Of a DNA stretch of 64,000 nucleotides, positions 26,761 to 35,636 are shown piece by piece. A model generated the notes under the pieces. It did not search any database, had not been told where the DNA came from, and was given only the letters and a program-made list of their open reading frames with translations. Position numbers and translations under genes: made by a program. The stretch spans positions 2,482,001 through 2,546,000 of the forward strand of contig NZ_CP028923.1 in the NCBI RefSeq assembly GCF_005166025.1, written 5' to 3'. The stretch is from Mangrovivirga cuniculi. GTDB taxonomy: Bacteria; Bacteroidota; Bacteroidia; Cytophagales; Cyclobacteriaceae. The number at the start of each line of letters is the position of its first letter. The first letter of the stretch is position 1.

Positions 26761-28398
26761 TTAATCGGTAAGAATTACTTTTCCTGTCAAATCGCCCTGA
26801 TTTGTCCTGACAATTACTACATAATTACCTGGAGAAACCCCGGTTAGGTCAATAATTCCCTCTCCATTAATTAATATAAGTGCAGAACTAATAATCTCTC
26901 CTCCCACGTTATTATATACCTTGATTTCCACATTGGGATGGATATTTTCGTTAAATACCTTCAATTTAAGCAAACCTGGATTTGCTGGATTTGGGTAAAG
27001 TTTAAAAATATCAGATTTTTTCTCTTCGGGAATCGAAAGTACCTCTCCTAACATCACCATCAGGTCCGGAATACCGTATCCGATCAATCTGTTTGGAATT
27101 TCTGCTTGTGATCCGGACTCATGAAAAGCTGTTTTTAGTTGGGAAGGTGTTAATTCCGGGAAAGTTTCCAGGGTCAGAGCTGCTATACCTGTAGCAATAG
27201 GAGCACTAAAAGAAGTGCCATTTGAAGTGATTACATTTCCTGAAGAGTTGATGACAACAACCTGGGATCCAGGGGTTGATATATCCGGTTTAATATACTC
27301 CTGCTCCGGATAACCAATGCTGCTGAACCCTGACTTATTGCCTGTATTATTTACTGCTCCGACTGTTAAAGCTCCATCTGTATCAGCGGGGAAGGCAGTA
27401 TAAGGCCAGGAAGAGCTATTTCCACTATTTCCTGCAGATATAACAGTGAAGATGCCTTTTTCAACCGCTATCTTAGCTCCCATGCTTGAAATAGAAATAT
27501 TTTGCCCAATATCGGTAATTTCGTAATCCATTGTGGCATCTTCAAAAGTATTATACCCCAGGGAACTATTTATGATGTCAACACCAACACTATCGGCTCT
27601 TTCAGCTGCAATGACCCAATAATATTCTTCAATTCTATATTCATTACTAAAAGGATAATCCTCGGTGACGTAAAGGCAAATTTCCGCATCATAAGCAAGT
27701 CCGAGGTAAATTCCTGGGGAAAATGCAGAGATCAGTGACAGTACTTTTGTTCCATGATCGTTGTTATGATGATAAGGATTGATTTCATTTTCTATAAAAT
27801 CAAATTGATCGATCAGTTTATTAGAACCATATAGATGATCAAAGGCCGTAATTTGATTGACATTTTTAAACCCGCCATCAAATACAGCAATTAGAATTCC
27901 ATTACCACGCTGTTCTATGCTCTCTTTATTATAGTTAATGAGATTATTTTGATTAGCCTGGCTTAAATTATTTGAATTATCAACATTGACAGGGTTCTCA
28001 TCAAATGGATAAGTATTTTGTGAGGTAGTAAGTCTGAAACCCGGGGCTGCAAAAACAACTGTGTCAACGTAATTTTTTAAACTAAGTGCTTCTGCTACAT
28101 TTTCCTCGACCTGAATTATGGCACCATTAAGCCATTTAGAGGTGTAAAAAACATGTATATTTTCCTTATGCAGACTGTCGATATAAGCATTACTTACCGG
28201 CAAGTCGAGGCTGTCATATTCTATTCCAAACCTGTTTCTTCTTTCAATTGCCCTGTCTGACAAAAATTGTCCGGGATTATTGAGGGAATAAGATGTGTGT
28301 TTTTTGTCCTTGAATTGAACAAAATACCGGTTTTTCTGCCCAAAAACATTAATTGCAGGGATTATTAAAATTAAATAAATTATAAAAAGTCTATTCAT
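26761..28398 (-). CDS. Secreted S8 subtilisin-like protease with T9SS sorting domain
   Basis: A 545-residue protein; the ATG at 28396-28398 overlaps the upstream stop by eight bases. A signal peptide (1-20, NVFGQ) precedes an inhibitor-like propeptide (about 25-120). The catalytic triad is Asp174 (IAVFDGGF), His215 (NNDHGTKVLSL) and Ser396 (NGTSFSAPIATG), with Asn324 (SAGNSGN) for the oxyanion hole. The last 75 residues (LYPNPANPGLLKLKV to VILTD) are a type A sorting domain for the type IX secretion system, so it goes to the cell surface or medium. It should digest proteins outside the cell. Confidence 0.93.
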   Translation of the reverse strand: MNRLFIIYLILIIPAINVFGQKNRYFVQFKDKKHTSYSLNNPGQFLSDRAIERRNRFGIEYDSLDLPVSNAYIDSLHKENIHVFYTSKWLNGAIIQVEENVAEALSLKNYVDTVVFAAPGFRLTTSQNTYPFDENPVNVDNSNNLSQANQNNLINYNKESIEQRGNGILIAVFDGGFKNVNQITAFDHLYGSNKLIDQFDFIENEINPYHHNNDHGTKVLSLISAFSPGIYLGLAYDAEICLYVTEDYPFSNEYRIEEYYWVIAAERADSVGVDIINSSLGYNTFEDATMDYEITDIGQNISISSMGAKIAVEKGIFTVISAGNSGNSSSWPYTAFPADTDGALTVGAVNNTGNKSGFSSIGYPEQEYIKPDISTPGSQVVVINSSGNVITSNGTSFSAPIATGIAALTLETFPELTPSQLKTAFHESGSQAEIPNRLIGYGIPDLMVMLGEVLSIPEEKKSDIFKLYPNPANPGLLKLKVFNENIHPNVEIKVYNNVGGEIISSALILINGEGIIDLTGVSPGNYVVIVRTNQGDLTGKVILTD

Positions 28399-29083
28399 AA
28401 TCACTTATAACCAGAACTTGTTCAAATATAACTCCCTGTGAAATTATCTGTTCACCTAAATCAGCTCCTTGTTTGTAATCGATGTTTTCAACGTATTTGC
28501 TGACCATGCCAATACCCGGAGAATACACTTCATAACTAATATTATTTCCAATTATCGGATCTGTGATATTTTCAAGTTCCACAATAGCAACCTGGGAATA
28601 ATTATTATCTGATATTACCGTATCTGCCGTGATATCTATATAACTACTGATCATTTCTTCTCTTATATTATACTTATTTCTATCCCACGATGTTTGTTCA
28701 GAAACAGGAGAGGCTATTTTAACTAATGGTATGTTGTTTTGATAAAGTACAACATTTGTAGGATTGTATAGAATATTCCAGATCGAATCTAATGCCCATT
28801 CATTCCCTTGAAACCGATATCGCTCTAATACCTGGTAGGTTTCTTCTGCAGAAGTTCGTACAGAAACTTTTTCTTTCAACCGATACCTGGAAGTGTCTCG
28901 TTCCCCGTTTGCTTTGTAATCGATTTGTTGAATTTCATAAATTCTAAATAAGCCCTCATCATCAGGAAAGTAAATTTTTCTTTCATCTGCTTCGTTCGGA
29001 TCGATTGTTCCTGTGGAGCAGCCATAAATTATTGGCATTAAAAGTAGCCCGATGATTTTAAAATAGTTTATTTTGAAATTCAT
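28391..29083 (-). CDS. Lipoprotein co-transcribed with the S8 protease
   Basis: A 230-residue protein with a lipobox (IIYGCST, Cys22). The mature part is beta-rich (IYFPDDEGLFRIYEIQQIDY, YQVLERYRFQGNEWALDSIW, YSQVAIVELENI) with no known motif. The stop codon lies inside the start of the protease gene (ATGAATAG), so the two are coupled. It is the first gene of the leftward operon. A role as surface partner or chaperone for the protease is possible but unproven. Confidence 0.75.
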   Translation of the reverse strand: MNFKINYFKIIGLLLMPIIYGCSTGTIDPNEADERKIYFPDDEGLFRIYEIQQIDYKANGERDTSRYRLKEKVSVRTSAEETYQVLERYRFQGNEWALDSIWNILYNPTNVVLYQNNIPLVKIASPVSEQTSWDRNKYNIREEMISSYIDITADTVISDNNYSQVAIVELENITDPIIGNNISYEVYSPGIGMVSKYVENIDYKQGADLGEQIISQGVIFEQVLVISDYE

Positions 29084-29129
29084 TAATTACTAATATAATC
29101 TAATTTTAATAATACTTAATATAAAAAGG

Positions 29130-29741
29130 ATGGCATTACGATGTAAAGTTATCGTACGAAATGTTTCAAACCTAAGTGATGCAAGGTATTGTGCAGGTAT
29201 GGGGGTTGATTATTATGGTTTTTTCACGGATACCAATATTGAAGAGCACCTTTCTTCAGAAAGTTTTAAAGAGATAAATGAATGGTTAAGTGGGATCGAA
29301 CCGGTGGCAGAACCTGGAAACCAATCGATAGATTCTGTGAGTGCTGATTACGGTATTGAAAAGTTTCTCCTCTCAGAACCCGGACCTGATGAACTTAAAT
29401 CTCTTAAAGAAAAAGAGTTCTTTTTAATAGTCAATGAAGATTCAGATATGAATTATTTGTTAACAGCAATTGATATTGAGGGACTTAATGACAATTTGTT
29501 GGGTGTAATAGTAGAGTCCGGGGAAGAATACCTGGAATCAGTACTGAATAATAATGGTATAAAAAGAGCCGAAATAGATGTTTACTACGGAGGTCAGATC
29601 GAGCAGGAATCAATTAATGATTTTTTAGATAAAATACCTGTCGCTGGCATAAGTATGAAAGGTTCACAGGAAATAAGGCCGGGATATAAAGATTATGATC
29701 ACCTTGCCGATATTTTAGAAGAAATAGAAGTTGAAGGATAA
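29130..29741 (+). CDS. Degenerate TrpF-like TIM-barrel protein
   Basis: A 203-residue protein that resembles phosphoribosylanthranilate isomerase: VIVRNVSNLSDARYCAGMGV lines up with the TrpF start K-I-C-G-I-T-N-L-x-D-A, followed by DYYGFF, and the end VAGISMKGSQEIRPGYKDYD resembles the phosphate-binding C-terminus with its SGxE and KD elements. The catalytic Cys is replaced (Arg in my alignment), so normal TrpF activity is doubtful. No trp genes are near. It is divergent from the lipoprotein-protease operon and ends in a shared terminator with an FKBP gene. Confidence 0.6.
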   Translation: MALRCKVIVRNVSNLSDARYCAGMGVDYYGFFTDTNIEEHLSSESFKEINEWLSGIEPVAEPGNQSIDSVSADYGIEKFLLSEPGPDELKSLKEKEFFLIVNEDSDMNYLLTAIDIEGLNDNLLGVIVESGEEYLESVLNNNGIKRAEIDVYYGGQIEQESINDFLDKIPVAGISMKGSQEIRPGYKDYDHLADILEEIEVEG

Positions 29742-29773
29742 AAAAAACCGCCTCTCAGGGCGGTTTTTTATTT
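29741..29773. terminator. Bidirectional terminator between convergent genes
   Basis: AAAAAACCGCC pairs with GGCGGTTTTTT around a six-base loop, within 29742-29770. A and T runs on both sides serve the TrpF-like gene and the FKBP gene. Confidence 0.93.
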
Positions 29774-29789
29774 TTAAGCTTTTATTGGA

Positions 29790-30221
29790 TTACTCATCGA
29801 TACCAACAACCTCAACATCAAAAACAAGAGTTTTTCCTGCAAGAGGGTGGTTAGCGTCAACAGTAATTTCTTCTTCAGATACATTGGTAACTACAACAGG
29901 AATAACTTGTCCTGTAGATGTTTGAGACTGAAGTTGCTGACCTTCGTGTGGGTTCAGATCTTCTGGTAACTGAGATTTTGGTACAGATTGTATAAGGTCG
30001 TCACGACGATCGCCATAAGCATCTTCAGATTCGATAGTTATAGTTTTCTTTTCGTTTAATTCCATTCCCAAAACACCTTTTTCAAAACCTGGAATCATTT
30101 GACCCGCTCCTACAGTAAAGCTAAGCGGCTCTCTACCCTCAGAAGAATCGAAAACTTCTCCGCTTTCTAATTTTCCAGTGTAATGAACTTTTACTTTGTT
30201 GTTTTGTTCTACTTTTTTCAT
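29790..30221 (-). CDS. FKBP-type peptidyl-prolyl isomerase, SlyD-like
   Basis: A 143-residue protein starting at the ATG at 30219-30221 (MKKVEQNNKV); a longer frame needs TTG. It has the FKBP core VKVHYTGKLESGEVFDSSEG and VGAGQMIPGFEKGVLGM, then an inserted flap domain (about residues 70-120, DLNPHEGQQLQSQTSTGQ), and returns to the core with DANHPLAGKTLVFDVEVV. This split is the SlyD plan of chaperone plus isomerase; the metal-binding His-rich tail of E. coli SlyD is missing. It catalyses cis-trans turnover at proline and acts in the cytoplasm. Confidence 0.92.
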   Translation of the reverse strand: MKKVEQNNKVKVHYTGKLESGEVFDSSEGREPLSFTVGAGQMIPGFEKGVLGMELNEKKTITIESEDAYGDRRDDLIQSVPKSQLPEDLNPHEGQQLQSQTSTGQVIPVVVTNVSEEEITVDANHPLAGKTLVFDVEVVGIDE

Positions 30222-30306
30222 CAGTTTAATTTTGTTTTGAGCAATCAGCTCATCCAATTCAACAAGATGTCAAGGCATACTGCTAGCCTCAACAATTTAA
30301 TTTCTG

Positions 30307-30314
30307 CAAAGTTA
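30307..30314 (-). promoter_or_regulatory. Candidate -7 box of the FKBP gene
   Basis: The minus strand reads TAACTTTG, a full match to the Bacteroidota -7 consensus TAnnTTTG, 85 bases upstream of the FKBP ATG. The nearest TTTG (30329-30332) is only 14 bases away instead of 19, so the -33 part is not canonical. Confidence 0.4.
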
Positions 30315-30487
30315 CGCATAAAATGAGGCAAAGCCTTGGAAAAACAATAACATTTAGGATTGTAGTATTTTTCAGGGTAAATATAAATTTTCTAAGATGA
30401 AACGTTTTTTTTTACCTTTAATCTAACATGAATAGTAATTGAACCGGAAAAAATAATAACTTTAGACTGTTGTTAATATTTTTTGAT

Positions 30488-32488
30488 ATGAGAATGACAA
30501 TTAAGCGGAAGTTACTTTTTATTATTCTGGGTATATTTTTACTGGCCTTCGTTGGAAGTATAACCTATATTATAGCGACCCTAAGGACTGAAACTGTTAA
30601 GGAAGCTAAAAATCTGGCCCGAAGTTATACTAATCAAAATGCAAATGAAATCCAGGCAATTTTTAACCAGGATCTCGGAGCTACCCGCGCAGCGGCGAAA
30701 ACATTAGAAAAATTTTCAGCTCAGGATCTTAGCTATTTACCCGAAGTCAGAGATAATTCATTACTAGCAGTAGTTGGATCTGACCCTAGATACTATAGTG
30801 CATGGGTAAGTTTTGAATTGTCCCACTACGATACTGCCTATTATAAAGACTTTGGCAGAGCACGAAGAACTGCATACCAGGTTGGCGGGTGGAAAACTGA
30901 TACGTTAAACCTCGATGGTGACGATGAAGATGGTTTGTATTATCAGTTGAAAGTTTCTGGTAAAGATGAAATAACGAACCCATACTTTGATGCTGATGAA
31001 GGTTTACTTTTAACTTCTGTGTGTGTACCGCTTAAAAATTCATCTAATAGGTTTATTGGCCTTGCCGGGATAGATGTTATTTTATCAGACCTTCAGTTTG
31101 TGGCTGAACTGAAGCCATATGACGACGCAAAAACAATCTTATTTTCAAATGATGGAACTATTGTTGCGCATGAAAATATTGAGATGGTAGGTCAGAATGT
31201 GGATACACTTTTTGGAGAGTGGTTTAAAAAAGGAAAGATTTTAGATCAAATCGGAAATGAATCTAATAAATCATATGAGAAACATTTAAGCAGCTTTGAT
31301 GAAGATGTGCTTATCAATTTTCAAAAGATCAATTTCGGAAATTCTGACTCACCCTGGTTTATGGCTACATTAATTCCGAGATCTGTAATTATAAAAGAAA
31401 TAAATGTTGCTACCAGAAACGGTATTATCATAGCCCTCCTAGGGTTTATTATATTAGCAGTAGTTTTATACTACCTTTCAGACAGGATTTCATCATCTCT
31501 TAAAAAAGCTTCAGATACATTGGATGACCTTTCAAAAGGAAAAGTTTCTGAAAACGATAAACTTCAGATAAAAACCAATGATGAGCTTAATGAGATGTCA
31601 AATAGTATCAATACTTTAATTGATAATCTCGGGGAGAAATCTGAATATGCACGAGCGATTGGTGAAGGGAATCTTGATTATGAATTAAATAATCTTGATG
31701 AAAATGATGTGCTTGGAAAGGCCCTGGTTGAAATGAAATTCAATCTTAGGAAATCCAGAGAAGAAGAAGAAAAGAGAAACTGGGTAACAAAAGGACAAGC
31801 CCACTTTTCTGATATGCTAAGAATAAAGAGTGGCACTGATTTGAAAGAATTTTTTGCCAGGCTGTTAAAAGATTTTGTGGATTATGTTGAGGTAAATCAA
31901 GCTGGGATATTTCTTTTAAATGATGATGATCCAGACAATTTATTTCTCGAATTGGTTAGTGCTTATGCCTTCGATAGAAGAAAATATTTAAATAAAAATA
32001 TTCAAATCGGTGAAGGTCTGGTTGGTCAAAGTTACCTGGAAAAGAAACCTATATACCTAACCGATGTACCTGATGAATATGTAAATATAAAAAGTGGTCT
32101 GGGCGATGCAACACCTAGATGTGTTTACATAATGCCACTCGTGGAAAACGAAATGGTTTTAGGAGTATTGGAAATAGCAAGCTTTAAAGTTTTACCAGAT
32201 CATCATTTAGAGCTTATTGAAAAGCTTGGAGAAAGCCTTGCGGCTACAATCGGAGCCCTTAAAATGAATGAAAGGACAAAACAACTTCTTGAGCAAACTA
32301 AAGAACAGGCAGAGATGATGAGATCTCAGGAAGAGGAAATGAGACAAAACATGGAAGAGCTTCAGGCTACTCAGGAGGAAATGGGAAGAAGACAGAAGGA
32401 ATCTGACAAGCAAAATGAAGAATTAAAACTTAAATTAGCTGAAAAGGAAAAAGAATTAGCTTCTTTAAAGTCAAAAATAAATGATTGA
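30488..32488 (+). CDS. Membrane sensor with Cache, HAMP and GAF domains
   Basis: A 666-residue protein starting at ATG 30488 (MRMTIKRKLL). Transmembrane helix 1 at about 8-30, a periplasmic dCache-type ligand domain (about 35-300, e.g. DPRYYSAWVSFELSHYD and GLAGIDVILSDLQFV), helix 2 (about 310-330, GIIIALLGFIILAVVLYYL), HAMP (about 331-390), GAF (about 450-590) and a long coiled coil rich in Glu, Gln and Met to the end. There is no histidine kinase, cyclase or methyl-accepting hairpin domain, so output must pass through the coiled coil to a partner. Its stop overlaps the next gene (ATGATTGA). Confidence 0.85.
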   Translation: MRMTIKRKLLFIILGIFLLAFVGSITYIIATLRTETVKEAKNLARSYTNQNANEIQAIFNQDLGATRAAAKTLEKFSAQDLSYLPEVRDNSLLAVVGSDPRYYSAWVSFELSHYDTAYYKDFGRARRTAYQVGGWKTDTLNLDGDDEDGLYYQLKVSGKDEITNPYFDADEGLLLTSVCVPLKNSSNRFIGLAGIDVILSDLQFVAELKPYDDAKTILFSNDGTIVAHENIEMVGQNVDTLFGEWFKKGKILDQIGNESNKSYEKHLSSFDEDVLINFQKINFGNSDSPWFMATLIPRSVIIKEINVATRNGIIIALLGFIILAVVLYYLSDRISSSLKKASDTLDDLSKGKVSENDKLQIKTNDELNEMSNSINTLIDNLGEKSEYARAIGEGNLDYELNNLDENDVLGKALVEMKFNLRKSREEEEKRNWVTKGQAHFSDMLRIKSGTDLKEFFARLLKDFVDYVEVNQAGIFLLNDDDPDNLFLELVSAYAFDRRKYLNKNIQIGEGLVGQSYLEKKPIYLTDVPDEYVNIKSGLGDATPRCVYIMPLVENEMVLGVLEIASFKVLPDHHLELIEKLGESLAATIGALKMNERTKQLLEQTKEQAEMMRSQEEEMRQNMEELQATQEEMGRRQKESDKQNEELKLKLAEKEKELASLKSKIND

Positions 32489-33575
32489 TTTCAATAACAA
32501 GCGAATAATTTTAACCCTGATATTAACGATCGGGGTTAATTTTTTATATGCTCAACCTGATCGGAAAATAGAAATACCTATTGACTGGAATTACATTGCA
32601 ACCCCATTTACCGAAGCATCGATAAGAGGTATTGATATAACTGCCGAAGGAATATTATGGGTTTCAGGAACAGATAATCTGGTTGCTAAATATGATTCAG
32701 TTTCAGGTAGCTGGAAAGTATTTCGTCCCGGGAAAGAAATTAATAAATACGATTTCAGGGATATCGAGATCATTGGTGAAAATGAAATAATAATCATGGC
32801 TGCAGGAGAGAATACTTCTTCAGCCATTTTTCGTTCTGAGAATGGCGGTGAATCCTGGAGTAAAGTTTTTGATAATCCGGATAAGAATGGCTTTTTTGAT
32901 GCAATCGATTTTTACGATTCAAAGAATGGAATTTTGGTTGGTGACCCAATCAATGGCCGATTTGCCGTTGCATTAACAAATGATGGAGGAAAAACATGGA
33001 CACCGCTTGATTTTGAAAACCGTCCGGCCACACAAAAAGGTGAATATCAATTTGCAGCCAGTGGTACGCAGTTACGTGGATATAAGGGAGGGCAAACGAT
33101 AATTGTTTCCGGTGGAATGTTTGCGCGAGCATTTTTATCTGAAGACTATGGTGTAACATGGAAATCATATCCTACTCCTGCTTTGCAGGGAATTGAATCC
33201 AGTGGACTATTTAGTGTTGCAAAATTAGATAATGGTAGTTTCGTTGCAGTCGGTGGTGATTATACTCAGCCTTTTTATTCAGAAAACAATGTTATTGTTA
33301 GTGAAGAAGGTAAATCCTGGAAGGTTGTCCCTCATAGGAAGTTTCCTGGGTATTTATCAGCAATTCAACATATAGATGAGTATCTTATCGCTGTTGGTGC
33401 AGTAAATTCTTATATTTCATTAACAAATAAAATTTCATTCAAACTATTTAGCAATGATGGCTTTCACTGCCTTGCCGTTGGAGATGATCGAATTTACGCG
33501 GCTGGAAGTGACGGACTCGTTGCCTTTATTACTTTAAAACAAGTCAAAAATGCAGTACAGGGAGCGAAGAAATAA
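32481..33575 (+). CDS. Exported YCF48/BNR-type beta-propeller protein
   Basis: A 364-residue protein with a signal peptide (about 1-25, NFLYAQ). It has repeated Asp-box motifs S/T-x-D/N-x-G-x-x-W: SENGGESWSKVF, TNDGGKTWTPLD, SEDYGVTWKSY and SEEGKSWKVV, as in the YCF48-like seven-bladed propellers and in sialidase-type BNR repeats. In cyanobacteria YCF48 helps photosystem II assembly, but in Bacteroidota these proteins are of unknown role. It overlaps the sensor gene by eight bases and the aminopeptidase gene by 26 bases. Confidence 0.82.
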   Translation: MIDFNNKRIILTLILTIGVNFLYAQPDRKIEIPIDWNYIATPFTEASIRGIDITAEGILWVSGTDNLVAKYDSVSGSWKVFRPGKEINKYDFRDIEIIGENEIIIMAAGENTSSAIFRSENGGESWSKVFDNPDKNGFFDAIDFYDSKNGILVGDPINGRFAVALTNDGGKTWTPLDFENRPATQKGEYQFAASGTQLRGYKGGQTIIVSGGMFARAFLSEDYGVTWKSYPTPALQGIESSGLFSVAKLDNGSFVAVGGDYTQPFYSENNVIVSEEGKSWKVVPHRKFPGYLSAIQHIDEYLIAVGAVNSYISLTNKISFKLFSNDGFHCLAVGDDRIYAAGSDGLVAFITLKQVKNAVQGAKK

Positions 33576-34911
33576 ATTAGCTGAAAAAATCGGTGAAGGA
33601 TTAATATTGATCACGGGAAATGATGAAGCCCCGATGAATTATAAAGATAATTATTATCCTTTCAGACAAGACAGTACCTTCCTTTACCTATGTGGTATAT
33701 CTCAACCTGGTCTTGCTTTAATTATTGATGCAAGTACTGGTAATACGATCCTTTTCGGTGAAGAAATGACCACGGATGACATGGTATGGACCGGGCCACA
33801 ACCTTCTCTAAGAGAACTTGCTGATAAAGCCTTGATTGATGATGTAAGGCCCTATAGTACGATCAGGGAATTCTTACACAACCAGCAAAAAGAAGTTTGT
33901 TTTCTTCCTCCATATCGTGGAGATAATGTTCTTAAAATTGCCAATTGGATCGGTATCAGGTCAGCGGAAGTATTAAATGGAGCATCAGAAAGACTGGTTG
34001 AAGCAGTTGTGTCTCTTCGTGAGATCAAGGATGAGGATGAGATCAATGAAATGGAAGATGCAGTTAATATTTCTGCTGAAATGCATATTGAAGCAATGAA
34101 AGTTGCTAAAGAAGGTATGACTGAGGCAGAGGTTATGGCTCATATTAAAAAAATTGCCCTGGCAAAAGGAAAAGGGACTGCCTACCCTCCTATTGTTACA
34201 AGGAACGGCGAAATTCTGCATAATCATCATTACGATTCTGTTCTCAAAAAAGGTGATCTGCTACTGATTGACTCAGGTGCTCAAAATAAAAATTTTTATG
34301 CAGGAGATATAACAAGGACTTTTCCAATAGCGGATGAATTCACTGATAAACAAAAAGAAATATATTCGATTGTCCTAAAAGCGGAAAAAGAATGTATTAG
34401 TGCAGCAAAAGAAGGTGTATCAAATCTATCATTGCATTTAAAGAGTGCTAGAATTATTGTTGAAGGGCTTTCATCACTTGGTATTATGAAAGGAGATCCG
34501 GATGAAGCCGTAGCTTCGGGTGCACATGCATTGTTTATGCCTCATGGACTTGGACATCAGATTGGAATAGATGTACATGACATGGAAGATCTGGGGGAAG
34601 ATCTGGTTGGATATGATAAAGAAATAAAACGAAGTAAACAATTTGGTTTAAAATCATTGCGATTAGGGAAAAAACTAATAGCTGGAATGGTCATTACTGT
34701 TGAGCCTGGAATTTATTTTATCCCTGGTTTAATAGAGATCTGGAAAAACGATCAAATGTTTACAGAGTTTATTAATTATGATAAACTAGAAGAGTATTTA
34801 GACTTTGGTGGAATCAGGATTGAAGATAATGTTCTGATCGAAAAAAATGGTCAGAGAATCCTTGGTAAGCCCATACCTAAAGAAATAAAAGACATTGAAA
34901 AACTTCGATAG
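33550..34911 (+). CDS. pepP: Xaa-Pro aminopeptidase, M24 family
   Basis: A 453-residue pita-bread metallopeptidase that removes N-terminal residues before proline. An N-terminal AMP_N domain (1-130, RQDSTFLYLCGISQPGLAL) precedes the catalytic domain. The five metal ligands are present: Asp in LLIDSGAQ, Asp in GDITRTFP, His in MPHGLGHQIGIDVHD, Glu in VEPGIYF and Glu in GIRIEDNVLI. The start overlaps the propeller gene by 26 bases, so the three genes from 30.5 kb form one operon. The cytosolic location follows from the absence of a signal peptide. Confidence 0.94.
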   Translation: MQYRERRNKLAEKIGEGLILITGNDEAPMNYKDNYYPFRQDSTFLYLCGISQPGLALIIDASTGNTILFGEEMTTDDMVWTGPQPSLRELADKALIDDVRPYSTIREFLHNQQKEVCFLPPYRGDNVLKIANWIGIRSAEVLNGASERLVEAVVSLREIKDEDEINEMEDAVNISAEMHIEAMKVAKEGMTEAEVMAHIKKIALAKGKGTAYPPIVTRNGEILHNHHYDSVLKKGDLLLIDSGAQNKNFYAGDITRTFPIADEFTDKQKEIYSIVLKAEKECISAAKEGVSNLSLHLKSARIIVEGLSSLGIMKGDPDEAVASGAHALFMPHGLGHQIGIDVHDMEDLGEDLVGYDKEIKRSKQFGLKSLRLGKKLIAGMVITVEPGIYFIPGLIEIWKNDQMFTEFINYDKLEEYLDFGGIRIEDNVLIEKNGQRILGKPIPKEIKDIEKLR

Positions 34912-34973
34912 ATAATTTGACGTTTATAGATTGAATATTCATTCAACTGAATGATTTAACTGTTATGCCCTTG

Positions 34974-35020
34974 TATGTGATTAAAATCACTTTAAACAAG
35001 GGCTTTTTGTTTGACCTTTG
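34974..35020 (+). promoter_or_regulatory. Crp-type activator site and -7 box of the YeeE/YedE operon
   Basis: The dyad GTGATT-AA-AATCAC (34977-34990) is a near-consensus CRP-class site. Its centre (34983.5) lies 36.5 bases upstream of the last G of GACCTTTG (35013-35020), a -7 box with one mismatch. There is no TTTG at the -33 position (34990-34993). The same geometry is found at the crp and rhodanese promoters. The start of transcription would fall near 35024, 25 bases before the ATG. Confidence 0.65.
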
Positions 35021-35048
35021 CAATAGTTATGAACAAGACAAATTAATT

Positions 35049-35627
35049 ATGAACGAGTTAATTGATTTTATCAGGCAACCATGGCCATGGTATGTGGCAG
35101 GTCCATTGATTGGGCTGACAGTTCCTGCCTTATTGATTTTGGGAAATAAATCTTTTGGAATATCCTCATCATTGAGGCATACATGTGCAGCTTGCTTTCC
35201 AGCAGATATTCCATTTTTCAAATATAATTGGAAAAAGGAAATGTGGAATATGTTTTTTGTATTGGGAATTCTAATTGGAGGTTTTATAGCAGCCATGTTT
35301 TTATCGAATCCCGAACAAATACGAATTGCTGAAAGCACACAAGCTGATCTTGCTGCATTGGGAATTACTGATTACAGTAGTTTATTACCTTCTCAAATAT
35401 TTACCTGGGATAATCTTTTCACAGGAAAAGGACTTGTCTTCTTCGTAATAGGAGGCTTTATGGTCGGATTTGGCACAAGGTATGCCGGAGGATGTACTTC
35501 TGGTCATGCAATCATGGGAATCAGTAATTTACAATGGCCTTCTTTACTGGCTACTATATTCTTTATGATTGGGGGAATAGTCTCGACACATTTCTTACTA
35601 CCAGCAATATTTGATTTATTCTTTTAA
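35049..35627 (+). CDS. YeeE/YedE-family sulfur transporter, first subunit
   Basis: A 192-residue membrane protein with about five hydrophobic segments. I start at ATG 35049 (MNELIDFIRQ); the longer frame from 34965 would run through the Crp site. The conserved sulfur-transport signature FGTRYAGGCTSGHAIMGIS is near residues 140-158, and an RHTCAACF pair lies at Cys46/Cys49. In TsuA, the studied homologue, conserved Cys pass thiosulfate across the membrane. Here the full-length transporter is split in two: the next gene is the other half, ten bases downstream. Co-regulation with persulfide oxidation genes supports a sulfur role. Confidence 0.88.
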   Translation: MNELIDFIRQPWPWYVAGPLIGLTVPALLILGNKSFGISSSLRHTCAACFPADIPFFKYNWKKEMWNMFFVLGILIGGFIAAMFLSNPEQIRIAESTQADLAALGITDYSSLLPSQIFTWDNLFTGKGLVFFVIGGFMVGFGTRYAGGCTSGHAIMGISNLQWPSLLATIFFMIGGIVSTHFLLPAIFDLFF

Positions 35628-35636
35628 TAAGTAGAC

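Noticed and set aside
34965-35048. Longer start of the first YeeE/YedE gene
   Set aside because: It would translate the Crp dyad and the -7 box; the family start agrees with ATG 35049.
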